From assembly GCA_964644605.1 (NCBI GenBank), contig CAZXWS010000037.1, positions 1 to 28,548 of the forward strand: 28,548 nucleotides of DNA, in the 5' to 3' direction. This stretch comes from CAZLAJ01 sp964644605 (GTDB lineage: Bacteria > Patescibacteriota > Microgenomatia > UBA1406 > GWC2-37-13). The notes below the pieces were generated by a model. That model worked only from the letters and a program-made list of their open reading frames with translations. It made no database searches and was not told where the DNA came from. Below, in pieces: positions 20,591 to 28,473 of this stretch (position 1 is its first letter; the number at the start of each line of letters is the position of its first letter). Both the position numbers and the translations under genes were made by a program.

Positions 20591-21958
20591 TTAATTTTTT
20601 AACGATAAGATCACCTTCGACTCTTCTTCGTTGGGGAGACGCTTGTGCGCTTCCTGTGCTTGGGTAGACGTAATATATTGAAACTGGTCTGGGACAGCAT
20701 CAAAACCCGCCTCGTTACGCACCGCATCTATGTGGAATTCTCCATTTTTCTTCAAAATCATTTCACGGCTTCCCGGTATTCGGCTATAGCGGGTAAAGAC
20801 ATCATTTTCATCAGCCACTTCTACCACTGGAAACGGGAGTCCAGATGCATTAAGCGACTGAATCAATTCCGGATGCAATGAAAACAGGCGATGAAGCATG
20901 ATTTGAATATCATTACTACGAAATAATTTTTCAACTCCCTGAAAATGAGGATATATAGCATGTAGCAACTCTTTTTCTTTATTAAAGGTACCCTTTACAA
21001 ACTCATCCCAAGCTTCAACTGTGCTATGGCTACTATAGTACACATTTCCCAAATATGGATCACCTACTAACACTGCTCGGTCAATTTTATTCGGATCAAT
21101 TTCTCCTTCTAAATAGCCTTTTTGCATAAAATTCAACAACATTCGAGTAGAGAGAGCACCCATACTGTGCGAAGTTAGTGTTACCGCAGTTTTCGGAGGT
21201 AGATTCCTTATGAATGCAGCAGTTAATAATGTCATACCTACACAATCATAATCATCAACAAGCCACCAGGGCATCAAAAAAACTCCTTCTTTCCAAAGAG
21301 TTTGGTAATATTTAATCTCTTGCTCACTAGGGGCTGAAGCCTGACTGGCAGAAACCATTTCGTTATAAACGTACGCATGTCGTCCGTCTGCTTCTTCCGG
21401 ACTATATCCATTTTTTATTCTCCACCTTTTCTCAAACGGTTTCCACCAATCATAATGATTAAGCGTACTCTCCGGAGCTCCGCCAGTCATAATAACTAAT
21501 GCGTGATTTTTTTGGTACGGGTAATTATCTAGCAAAACACCTAGTTTATTACCAATCGTTTGAACTTGATTTGTAATTGCAGTCATAAGTTCATACCTCT
21601 GCAATTGATGACTACTCTCAGATGTCATATAACTTCCACTTGCTAAGCCCATCGTGAATCCTCCGAGTAACCCCAACATCTCACGTCGAGTTAACTGAGG
21701 CTCGGAAAGCTTAAATCCGTTTCCAACACCTAATACGAGTGGACCATTTGTTTCAACTACACGATCAACACTTCCTATAAGATAATCCAAATGATTTTGC
21801 AATTTATTGCCTGCGCGTTCCACCATGCGTACCGGTTGATTAATTGTACGCTCAGTATTTAAAAATTCTCCTGAAGGTACACCAATTGCAAGACCAAGAA
21901 GAGCCCATGGCAGTATAAAGTCGGAGGAATATTCATCGACGTGTTCATGCTCAAACAT
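20591..21958 (-). CDS. Putative alpha/beta-hydrolase with internal twin-arginine-like segment
   Basis: A 455-residue protein of uncertain function. Residues ~14-30 are hydrophobic (FILPWALLGLAIGVPSG) and residues 89-110 (LTRREMLGLLGGFTMGLASGSY) look like a Tat signal core with Arg91-Arg92, though far from the N-terminus. The second half suggests a lipase-like alpha/beta hydrolase: LTSHSMGALSTRML has a nucleophile-elbow pattern with Ser265 (S-H-S-M-G instead of G-x-S-x-G), preceded by DYDCVGMTLLTAAF, with AVLVGDPYLG after it and DENDVFTR and GEFHIDAV as possible Asp and His. A membrane-bound enzyme facing outside is plausible. TATACT 11 nt before the ATG may be its -10. I do not recognise a named family. 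Confidence 0.6.
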   Translation of the reverse strand: MFEHEHVDEYSSDFILPWALLGLAIGVPSGEFLNTERTINQPVRMVERAGNKLQNHLDYLIGSVDRVVETNGPLVLGVGNGFKLSEPQLTRREMLGLLGGFTMGLASGSYMTSESSHQLQRYELMTAITNQVQTIGNKLGVLLDNYPYQKNHALVIMTGGAPESTLNHYDWWKPFEKRWRIKNGYSPEEADGRHAYVYNEMVSASQASAPSEQEIKYYQTLWKEGVFLMPWWLVDDYDCVGMTLLTAAFIRNLPPKTAVTLTSHSMGALSTRMLLNFMQKGYLEGEIDPNKIDRAVLVGDPYLGNVYYSSHSTVEAWDEFVKGTFNKEKELLHAIYPHFQGVEKLFRSNDIQIMLHRLFSLHPELIQSLNASGLPFPVVEVADENDVFTRYSRIPGSREMILKKNGEFHIDAVRNEAGFDAVPDQFQYITSTQAQEAHKRLPNEEESKVILSLKN

Positions 21959-21976
21959 ATGATGCAGTTAGTATAC

Positions 21977-22399
21977 TTAAGTTTTCGGAATTTCAATCAC
22001 AATATCTACAGGTTTAGTGGAACCCACAGTCACAATGGTGTGAGATTTTTCAATTGATGGCAGATCACTAGTACCCACTACTTCTTTCCCATTTACCCAG
22101 TATAATTTCAAATCCATGAGTGTATTTTTATTCCAAAAATTTTGCATGTTTTTAAATGGGAAAATAAAAATCATGCCATCTACTCCCTCGAGTTTTCTAA
22201 TATTCATTAAACCCTGTTCCCGTTTTTGTTCAGTATCAGCCACAAGTAGTTTCAGTTGTTTTCCCTGCAGATCAAAGTTCATGACAGAGTAAGTAGGATA
22301 TCGTTTATGTGTTTGCCACGATTTATACCAATTAATACAAGCAAGAATAACAAGTACAGCAATTAAAAACCCAAAAAAAATTACAAAAATTCTTTTCAT
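21977..22399 (-). CDS. DUF192 (COG1430) membrane-anchored protein
   Basis: The 140-residue protein has an N-terminal membrane helix (residues ~4-24, FVIFFGFLIAVLVILAC) and a DUF192 domain: KLLVADTEQKREQGLMNIRK, DGMIFIFPF, NFWNKNTLMDLKLYWVNGKEV and a C-terminal 'VDIVIEI'. Family members are small beta-barrel proteins, mostly exported; their function is unknown. The domain would lie outside the cytoplasmic membrane. The cysteine at 21 within the helix end (LACINW) might be a lipidation site, but the lipobox is poor. It lies 18 nt upstream of the hydrolase gene on the same strand and could be co-transcribed with it. Confidence 0.88.
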   Translation of the reverse strand: MKRIFVIFFGFLIAVLVILACINWYKSWQTHKRYPTYSVMNFDLQGKQLKLLVADTEQKREQGLMNIRKLEGVDGMIFIFPFKNMQNFWNKNTLMDLKLYWVNGKEVVGTSDLPSIEKSHTIVTVGSTKPVDIVIEIPKT

Positions 22400-22545
22400 A
22401 TAAAATAATTGCGCCTATCGCTATATAGGGACAGGTCGCGTCGTGCCCCACTTTAAGTTAAAAGTTATTTATTAAACTTTTAGAACTTTTTGCTTTTTAT
22501 TTGTGCTTTTAACTTTTAAATTTTGACTTTTGACTTACTCTATAT

Positions 22546-22573
22546 GTAGGGAACGGTCGCGACCGTTCCCTAC
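22546..22573. repeat. Perfect 28-bp GTAGGGAACGG palindrome
   Basis: Arms GTAGGGAACGGTCG and CGACCGTTCCCTAC with no loop. It lies 12 nt beyond the stop of the LPXTG gene. A decayed relative (TAGGGACAGGTCGCG) is at about 22426-22440, and family members are at 13868 and 14582. Confidence 0.9.
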
Positions 22574-22585
22574 TCATTACATGTT

Positions 22586-23065
22586 TTATGCCTTCATTTT
22601 AAACCCAAACGTAACAAACAAAATGCTGATACAAGCCAACCCTACAATAGGCAACAAATTACCTGTTTTTGGAAGTGTCCTTAATGTTCCACCTGCGGTA
22701 GCCGGAGTTTCTTGCGGTCCGGTTGAACCGAGCGTAAGTGTAAACGAAAGCTGCTGTGAGCCTGCTTGAATTGCCACGGTGTGATCAACTGCGCTTAAAG
22801 CAGCAGCGGGTGTATAACTCCAGTTGCCTGTCGCGTCACTTGTTATTGTTTGTGACGTTGAATCAATTGTCACACCAACAGAAGTATTTGGATCAGCAGT
22901 ACCCATGAGTGTCGGCTGCAAGCCTGAATAATACCAGTGAGTTATTCCTGTCGCTTGAGATGTATCTAAAGTTCCGATCTTAGTCAATGTCAATGAAGCT
23001 GCAAACACAGAATTATATAACCCTAAAACACTTACAAGCATCACGATAAAAATTAATTTTTTCAT
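22586..23065 (-). CDS. Surface protein with LPXTG sorting signal and Ig-like domain
   Basis: A 159-residue exported protein. Residues 1-22 are a signal peptide (cleavage expected after VFA). The middle (about 48-112: PTLMGTADPNTSVGVTIDS, DATGNWSYTPAAAL, DHTVAIQAGS) has the repeat pattern of a bacterial Ig-like domain. The end is a full cell-wall sorting signal: LPKTG (131-135), a hydrophobic stretch (LLPIVGLACISILFVTFGF) and a basic tail KMKA. A sortase would cut between T and G and join the protein to the envelope. No sortase gene is in the window. This supports a monoderm-like surface. The gene is single; no clear promoter was identified, although TAAGG 13-17 nt upstream might act as a Shine-Dalgarno site. 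Confidence 0.88.
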   Translation of the reverse strand: MKKLIFIVMLVSVLGLYNSVFAASLTLTKIGTLDTSQATGITHWYYSGLQPTLMGTADPNTSVGVTIDSTSQTITSDATGNWSYTPAAALSAVDHTVAIQAGSQQLSFTLTLGSTGPQETPATAGGTLRTLPKTGNLLPIVGLACISILFVTFGFKMKA

Positions 23066-23188
23066 ATAAATTTAACCTTACCTAAATTCTAGAAAAAAAT
23101 CAATCAGATATTGACACATTTCTTTCCTGATCCTTATGCGGCTCTTATACTTCAACCCTATCATTATGTTTTATTAATTCAAAACACT

Positions 23189-23445
23189 ATGACGCAAAAA
23201 CAAACCTATGTAAACTGGCTTAATACCGCCTATGCTATGGAGATTGATATTAGAAAAACTCTTGAAGGACAACTCGATGACACAAAGGATTATCCTAAGG
23301 CCTTATTGAAACAGCGCAGTTAGTTGGTGACACTGAATCTGTTTCTGTTTTTGAAAACATTATAAAAGACGAAGAACAAATGGCCCAATCAATCACTCAA
23401 CTTCTCCCATCAGTCACAATAAAGTACTTACAGCAGCAAAAATAA
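23189..23445 (+). pseudogene. Broken ferritin-like (YciE/YciF, DUF892-type) gene
   Basis: Two frames join to resemble the ends of one protein. Frame A from ATG 23189 reads MTQKQTYVNWLNTAYAME... LDDTKDYPKALLK and stops at 23323; 'YV.WLN.AYAME..l...Le....d.kdyP' is the first helix of DUF892-type ferritin-like proteins. Frame B (from ~23302) reads LIETAQLVGDTESVSVFENI, then KDEEQMAQSITQLLPSVTIKYL, which matches their last helix. The central part (about 80-100 residues, two helices) is missing and a +2 (or -1) frame change separates the halves. This indicates a deletion in a once-functional gene, not a sequencing error alone. It borders a repeat-rich decayed stretch. Confidence 0.7.
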
Positions 23446-23803
23446 CTCCTCTTGCAACCCTCCGGAGTTAGATAGAGCCTTAGAACAATAAAAAGCACCC
23501 CCATTAACACCTCCGGAGTGGGTTGGAGCATTGCGACGCTCTGCTTGGACCTATTTATGGACTATCATTATTTGCCCCCGTCTTATGTTATTTTGACTTT
23601 TTAATTTACTGAATTAAACTAATAAACTTCCCCGCAGCAAGCTGAGGGGGTATTTAGAAGTATATTTAAAAGTTTGTTGTTGTGTTTGACTAAGGTATCC
23701 CCGCAGTTATAAACAGCGGGGTATTCCCAACAATAAAAATTATGTATTTGCAAACCTCGGGAGTTTGATAGAGCACTCCAACAACCTAAACTAGCCAATC
23801 CAA
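23446..23803. repeat. Gene-free stretch with CTCCGGAG repeats and CCCCGC hairpins
   Basis: No credible gene lies here. Three copies of a 20-nt motif are found: CCTCCGGAGTTAGATAGAGC (23459-23478), CCTCCGGAGTGGGTTGGAGC (23510-23529) and CCTCGGGAGTTTGATAGAGC (23755-23774); the first and third agree at 18 of 20. A weaker match (GGGAGTTAGACAG) is at 24963. Between them are two hairpins: CCCCGCAGC-AA-GCTGAGGGG (23630-23649) and CCCCGC...GCGGGG (23699-23721). The layout suggests remnants of a mobile or repeated element. Confidence 0.6.
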
Positions 23804-24277
23804 TCATTGACGAACTTTTTTAATATAAAAAGGAAGAATAAACCATAAGAAGTAAATAAAAACTAACATACAGGCAGATAGTAGTAATGAAATAAAAGAA
23901 ATTTTTGTTATCACAAAAGAAACTACATATAAATCAAGAACTAAAGCTATAGTCATAGTCACAAGTGAGGCAATAAGCATATAACTACCATACGCATGAA
24001 ATTGAGTGGAATCCTTTCCTGCATTTACTATTCGGTGAAATGAAGTGTTGAACATAACAAAGGCTATCGCCAAAATAGTAAATAAAATACTGACTAAATG
24101 TGTGTACTTCAAGCTGCTCGAAAGTTTTTCAAAACCAGTTGCAAATACTGAAGTGAGCTGAAAGCTTAACAAAATTTGAGATCCTGGCATTATAATTTTC
24201 AACTCTTCTAAAAGATGCTGTACTTGATCTTTTATATCTGGTTTAACTGCCTGTTTACTATAACTGTTTGTTCCCAT
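23804..24277 (-). CDS. DUF6328-like four-helix membrane protein
   Basis: The 157-residue product has a soluble N-terminus (EELKIIMPGSQILLSFQLTSVF) leading to four membrane helices (about 30-48, 60-77, 95-117, 123-148). The pattern 'eEL.i.lPG.Q.LlsF.L...f...F..l......thl...l...la.al...p...HR' matches what I recall of the DUF6328 family, which has no established role. The histidine-arginine pair in SFHRIVNAGKDSTQ follows helix 2 as in that family. TACAAT on the minus strand (24286-24291) ends 8 nt before the ATG and is a fair -10. It stands alone beside the decayed region. Confidence 0.7.
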   Translation of the reverse strand: MGTNSYSKQAVKPDIKDQVQHLLEELKIIMPGSQILLSFQLTSVFATGFEKLSSSLKYTHLVSILFTILAIAFVMFNTSFHRIVNAGKDSTQFHAYGSYMLIASLVTMTIALVLDLYVVSFVITKISFISLLLSACMLVFIYFLWFILPFYIKKVRQ

Positions 24278-24476
24278 GGCTTACGATTGTAACCAAAGTC
24301 TGTAATAGCAGTGAAATAATACTGTAATAAATTATCTAGAATATATTCTCCCGCCGAGTCCGTAAAACTTGCCGATTTTCTTAAAGAATAGTAAGCTTCT
24401 GTTTCGACCTATAACTGCATGAGATCATCTCTGATGTAGGCGCTTCACTTTTTTAATATTACTTTAAAAAATAAAA

Positions 24477-24854
24477 CTATAGAAAAACTTCTGTGAATGC
24501 GACATAAATTTCTTGTAAAAAAACAAGTTTATTAGTTGGCTTGGAACCATATTTATTTATTTTTCCTTCACTGGGTAAATAAAAAAGCTTAGGCGAATTT
24601 CTATAAAAAACTGGTTTAAAACCAATATCATGTTGCCGCTTAAAGTTAAGATTTCTATCTATCAGAATTTCAGTAAGAAAAATAAAAAAATATATTAATA
24701 AAGCAATAAAAAGCAAAAAGGTAAATTTAAAATCTATTAGTCTAATAAATAGCACAATTAATACGATATCTATTAATATAAATACAACTTTAGCCAATAA
24801 ATAATTAATTCCATTAATTCTTCCTGACGTTGGTTTTTTATATAAAAATAGCAT
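24477..24854 (-). CDS. Hypothetical small membrane protein
   Basis: An unrecognised 125-residue protein encoded in very AT-rich DNA. Two hydrophobic segments (about residues 19-40 and 44-63) form a hairpin rich in Ile, Leu and Phe; the remainder (DRNLNFKRQHDIGFKPVFYRNSPKLFYLPSEGKINKYGSKPTNKL) is basic and would be cytoplasmic. TATTAA 6 nt before the ATG is a possible -10. Composition alone could produce such a frame, so the coding status is only moderately supported. Confidence 0.45.
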   Translation of the reverse strand: MLFLYKKPTSGRINGINYLLAKVVFILIDIVLIVLFIRLIDFKFTFLLFIALLIYFFIFLTEILIDRNLNFKRQHDIGFKPVFYRNSPKLFYLPSEGKINKYGSKPTNKLVFLQEIYVAFTEVFL

Positions 24855-25094
24855 TATTTATTAATACTAAATTAATACTAGACATTTTTCCCCTACAGAT
24901 TTCTACTGTATATAGTCTTTATCTTTCCATAATACATTATAAATATTCACATTCCGAACTTTGGGAGTTAGACAGCTTGTCATTAGGATCTCGATTGTAT
25001 ATCCTATTTACAAAATAGAGGCACTGTCTTGAGTTAAAACCAGAGGAAATATAAAATAAGAGAGTCTTACTTGCGAGTATCTTAACAACAAATA

Positions 25095-25171
25095 TGGTCG
25101 GGGCGGCGAGACTTGAACTCGCGACCTTACGCTCCCAAAGCGTACATTCTAGCCATCTGAACTACGCCCCG
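25095..25171 (-). tRNA. tRNA-Pro (anticodon TGG)
   Basis: Read on the minus strand: acceptor CGGGGCG pairs with CGCCCCG, discriminator A, and CCA is encoded. The D arm is GTTC/GAAT, the anticodon stem TACGC/GCGTA with loop TTTGGGA (anticodon TGG, reads CCN), and the T arm GCGAG/CTCGC with loop TTCAAGT. Length 77 including CCA. Confidence 0.96.
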
Positions 25172-25294
25172 TTTTATTACTTATATTGTACCAACTGTAA
25201 TCTGATACTGCAAATTGATGCAGTGCATATTGCATATTCAGATCCTGTATAGAGAACAGTTTTAAACAGTTTTCTATTAAAATTGTCTCCATAT

Positions 25295-25322
25295 TTGCAT
25301 TTCAGCCACAGTGGCGTACAAT
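25295..25322 (+). promoter_or_regulatory. Promoter of the nuclease gene
   Basis: TTGCAT (25295-25300), 16-nt spacer, TACAAT (25317-25322), then 6 nt to the ATG at 25329. It overlaps the GTG at 25311, arguing against that upstream start. Confidence 0.55.
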
Positions 25323-25328
25323 AAACAT

Positions 25329-25883
25329 ATGATAAGGAAACTGCTTCCTTACATACTCATCATTGTCTTCTTTTTGATACTTACAATATTTATTTTCTAT
25401 AAAACATCACCTAATCACTTACTTAACACGTCGGTGTTCACCAATCCATTAAAACTATCTGCACAAACAGCACACTTGTTTAAAGTAACTCATGTATATG
25501 ATGGTGATACAATACAAATTTCAACCGGGCAGAAAATACGATATATAGGAATCGATACACCGGAATTACAGCTTAATAATGCTGAACAATGTTACGCACA
25601 AGAGGCATTTCAGAAAAATAGAGAGTTAGTTAATGGAAAATATATCCGGCTGGAAAAAGATATTTCTCAGACGGATAAATATGGCAGACTGCTTAGGTAT
25701 ATTTATCTAATTGATCCGATCACCATGGAAGAACAATCGGTTGGTGATCTACTTGTACAAGATGGCTATGCACGAGTCCTTACTATACCTCCTGATGTAA
25801 AATATACACAACGGCTACTATTACTGCAACAGGAAGCGCAAGTTAATAATCGAGGATTGTGGAAAAAGTGCAATTACAAATAA
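25329..25883 (+). CDS. Membrane-anchored thermonuclease (SNase domain)
   Basis: The 184-residue protein has an N-terminal membrane helix (residues 5-24, LLPYILIIVFFLILTIFIFY) and a staphylococcal nuclease domain (about 48-182). Active-site residues correspond to Arg71 (RYIGIDTPE), Glu79 and Arg120 (DKYGRLLRY) of the family triad Arg-Glu-Arg; VYDGDTIQI provides the Ca2+-binding Asp residues and DGYARV and NNRGLWKKC are the conserved end. It would hydrolyse DNA or RNA outside the membrane, which could supply nucleotides to a host-dependent cell (inference). I chose ATG 25329 over GTG 25311 because of the -10 box; the earlier start would also break the pattern of a short basic N-terminus. Confidence 0.92.
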   Translation: MIRKLLPYILIIVFFLILTIFIFYKTSPNHLLNTSVFTNPLKLSAQTAHLFKVTHVYDGDTIQISTGQKIRYIGIDTPELQLNNAEQCYAQEAFQKNRELVNGKYIRLEKDISQTDKYGRLLRYIYLIDPITMEEQSVGDLLVQDGYARVLTIPPDVKYTQRLLLLQQEAQVNNRGLWKKCNYK

Positions 25884-25934
25884 TTTCGAGCTACAAATAT
25901 ACTTTCTGTAGATACTCGTCATTTGTATTCGTAA

Positions 25935-27077
25935 CTAAATAGGTAGTTCTATTTTAAATTCAGCCCCTTCACCCGGTTCACTCTCCACCATTATTTTCCC
26001 TCCATGCGCCAGCACTATCTGACTACTGATATATAGACCTACACCCAACCCTTTATATTCTTGGGCAGTTACACCCCGTTTAAAGCGACCAAAAATTATT
26101 TCTTTTTTCTCTGCTGAAATTCCTATACCTTCATCTTTTACACTCACAACACCGAAATTTTTACTTTTTCGAACAGTTATAGTAATCGGTTTTTTACCTC
26201 CGTACTTTATAGCATTTGATATTAGATTTGCCATTACTTGTTCTAGACGCACTTTGTCCCATTTGCCTTTCATCTCCTCATATATTTTAAGTTCAACCTG
26301 AATTCCATCTTTTTTAAGTCGTTCATCAAACCTATCAAGCACGTCCTTTACAAGTTCTCCAAGCTCAACTTCCTCACGTTCCAACTCTAGTTTTCCAGTC
26401 GTAATAAGAGAAACATTTAACAGATCATTAATCATTTTTGCTAATCGTTTACTTTGCTTTTCTGTACTTTCTAGCATTTTAAGTAAAGACTCGACGGAAA
26501 AATTTGCAAGCGATACACTACGTATACTATGAAGAGCTGTCTGAATTTGCAGCAGCATGGAAGTAAGTGGAGTTTTTAGTTCATGCGAAGCAATAGACAG
26601 AAACTCGTCACGCGCTTTTATTTCTTCCGTTGCTTTTAATTTTTCTTGTTGTAACTGTTCTATAATCCGCTGGGCAAAATTATATTTTTCTTTATATTCT
26701 TCAGCTTTTTTATTAAAACGAATGTGATTAATAAGTGCACTCAAAGCTACACTCTCAACAATAAAAATTACGAGATCAATAATTTGCTGTGGGTGTAATC
26801 GAAACGATAGCGCGAAAGGATTTGTAATTAAAAAAATAATCTCGATGAACGCAGTAACAATTGTCGTAGCAGCACTCGCGATACCACCAACCCATGTGCT
26901 AATGACAATAGCCAAAAGATACAGAGCAAACGGATTAATTGAACCATAATTTTCGCCTAATAAATGAAAACAAAATGGAATAAATGTAACTAGAATTGCA
27001 AAAAATAAGCGTAGTAGACGATAAATAGGCTTGTTATTGTCCTGCATTTCCCCAAAGAAAGAAATAAACGTATGCAT
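25935..27077 (-). CDS. Membrane sensor histidine kinase, orphan
   Basis: A 380-residue two-component sensor. Four membrane helices (about residues 22-40, 48-64, 68-86, 97-117) with sequence similar to the DUF4118 membrane domain of KdpD-type kinases; then a coiled coil (120-155); the dimerisation domain with the phosphorylated His165 in SIASHELKTPLTSML; and the ATPase domain with the N box (LISNAIKYGGK), G1 box (DEGIGIS), F box (FGRFKRG) and G2 box (GLGVGLYIS). The sensor part has almost no extracellular loop, suggesting it senses a membrane or intracellular state. No response regulator is encoded next to it. TATAAT lies 10 nt before the ATG. Confidence 0.93.
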   Translation of the reverse strand: MHTFISFFGEMQDNNKPIYRLLRLFFAILVTFIPFCFHLLGENYGSINPFALYLLAIVISTWVGGIASAATTIVTAFIEIIFLITNPFALSFRLHPQQIIDLVIFIVESVALSALINHIRFNKKAEEYKEKYNFAQRIIEQLQQEKLKATEEIKARDEFLSIASHELKTPLTSMLLQIQTALHSIRSVSLANFSVESLLKMLESTEKQSKRLAKMINDLLNVSLITTGKLELEREEVELGELVKDVLDRFDERLKKDGIQVELKIYEEMKGKWDKVRLEQVMANLISNAIKYGGKKPITITVRKSKNFGVVSVKDEGIGISAEKKEIIFGRFKRGVTAQEYKGLGVGLYISSQIVLAHGGKIMVESEPGEGAEFKIELPI

Positions 27078-27087
27078 GAGTATCTTT

Positions 27088-27093
27088 ATTATA
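27088..27093 (-). promoter_or_regulatory. -10 TATAAT of the kinase gene
   Basis: Minus-strand TATAAT, 10 nt before the ATG at 27077; the leader would be only a few nucleotides. Confidence 0.45.
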
Positions 27094-27127
27094 CACAGTA
27101 TTATCGCTCAAAATTAGCTGAAATTAC

Positions 27128-27424
27128 TCACTGTTCCGGCATTATCTGGATATTGTCACAAGGAACTGGGGATGGTGTTTGACTCGGTGAAACTCTGGGA
27201 GTTTTAGCAGGTCCACCCCCTATTCCGATTTGTGACTTTGCAGGTTGTTTTGTAGGAGAAAAACTATAATCAGTTAATCCAGGCCCTCCTCCCACGCCAT
27301 ATCTCACATTATTGTCATTCACATTTTGGGGATTCTTAACAAGATTTTCGTAGCCCCAATAAATAAATAGAGTAAATAGGATTACTGCCATAACGCTTAC
27401 AACTTTATTATATTTAGTATTCAT
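27128..27424 (-). CDS. Small single-pass protein with GGGP repeats
   Basis: A 98-residue protein of unknown function. One membrane helix (about residues 9-25, VSVMAVILFTLFIYWGY) is followed by a low-complexity extracellular tail with two related units, YGVGGGPGLTDYSFSPTKQP and IGIGGGPAKTPRVSPSQTPS. I chose ATG 27424: an in-frame ATG at 27433 overlaps TATTAT (27432-27437), which sits 7 nt before 27424. It is 50 bp upstream of the kinase gene on the same strand, but the kinase has its own -10, so joint transcription is uncertain. Confidence 0.65.
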   Translation of the reverse strand: MNTKYNKVVSVMAVILFTLFIYWGYENLVKNPQNVNDNNVRYGVGGGPGLTDYSFSPTKQPAKSQIGIGGGPAKTPRVSPSQTPSPVPCDNIQIMPEQ

Positions 27425-27498
27425 AATAAACATAATACTTTTGACGATTAAATATAAGGTAAGAGTGCCACAACATATTGGTAAGAAGAAGCGATGCT

Positions 27499-28245
27499 TT
27501 AATATGTAAAAAAAGTGTCAGCCAGCTCATTGAGTATAGTAAGCGAAGATCTATCTTGAACACTCGGATTTAAATCCAACACTACTGCAGTATACGTATG
27601 ACTACCACGTATGTTTTCGTTGAGTAATGGAAATACATACGCCACATCTGTTTGATCTATTTTTTTTATTCCATTCGTTTCATAATACCGAGTACGGTAA
27701 ACTTTTACTCCACGAAAACCAAGCGAATTTACGTAATCTTCTACTCGTATATTTTTACACAATACACTCCCCGAAGGCCCACCAGAGCTGCATATGAGAT
27801 CAGAATTTAAAACACTTTCTTTAAAATTACTAAGTTGTATTTCGCCACTTGAGAGAGGCAGAGCTCGAAACATCAGCGGCCACGCCTGTTCCACAAGAGT
27901 TGCATGCGAATTTGAGTAACTATAGCCACAACGTAAATCATGTATAACTGTTTGTTTATAACCTGATTTCACTTTAGGAAGTGGTAAAGGTGGATTTGGC
28001 GTAACTGTAACAATGGGTGTCGCAGAAAGTCGCACTAAAACCGGATTAAATGTATTAGCTTTATTCGCACGACCGCTTAAACGCAACAGATTCAGGCTGA
28101 CGCCTACAATAATAACGATGAAAGCAAGCACACTAAAAATAAGAGGAAGAAAATAATTAAGTTTTAAGCCATATCTTAACTTTTTTTCAATAGTTGCAAC
28201 AGTATGATCAACATATTCATCTTGAACTTGATTAGTGATACTCAT
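27499..28245 (-). CDS. Single-pass membrane protein of unknown function
   Basis: The 248-residue protein has a cytoplasmic N-terminus (about 1-30), one membrane helix (31-52, YFLPLIFSVLAFIVIIVGVSLN) and a Pro/Thr linker (TPIVTVTPNPPLPLPKVKSG) leading to an extracellular domain of about 150 residues. Four cysteines in it (CGYSYS, LICSSGG, LCKN) could form disulfides. 'YKQTVIHDLRCGYSYSNS.A.L.....P' resembles the 'C.fsi.yP..w' openings of small extracellular domains, as also in the 1890 gene (CGVSFLYP), so the two may be distantly related. There is no recognisable enzyme motif. No convincing promoter was found directly upstream. Confidence 0.7.
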   Translation of the reverse strand: MSITNQVQDEYVDHTVATIEKKLRYGLKLNYFLPLIFSVLAFIVIIVGVSLNLLRLSGRANKANTFNPVLVRLSATPIVTVTPNPPLPLPKVKSGYKQTVIHDLRCGYSYSNSHATLVEQAWPLMFRALPLSSGEIQLSNFKESVLNSDLICSSGGPSGSVLCKNIRVEDYVNSLGFRGVKVYRTRYYETNGIKKIDQTDVAYVFPLLNENIRGSHTYTAVVLDLNPSVQDRSSLTILNELADTFFTY

Positions 28246-28473
28246 GTTATAAGTATTTCAAATATACGTAAAAAACGCAAATTTCTACCATACACTTCAA
28301 CAAACGGAATCAGGTTGAATTAACCTGTATCAATTGATACAATTTGAGGTGCTTAATGAAAGTAAAGGTCAGAAGGACAAGTTTACAATCATGCTGAATC
28401 CAGAATGAAATTTCTAGATAAAGTCCAATCTGATTCAACATTACTTTTGACTTATACTGTATAACTTTAATGA

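Noticed and set aside
23111..23323. 70-codon plus-strand frame taken as a gene
   Set aside because: Only the part from the ATG at 23189 resembles a protein family, and the rest of that family continues in another frame; it is better described as a pseudogene.
24830..25018. Plus-strand frame of 62 codons
   Set aside because: AT-rich, overlaps the start of the minus-strand 24854 gene, no promoter or family resemblance.
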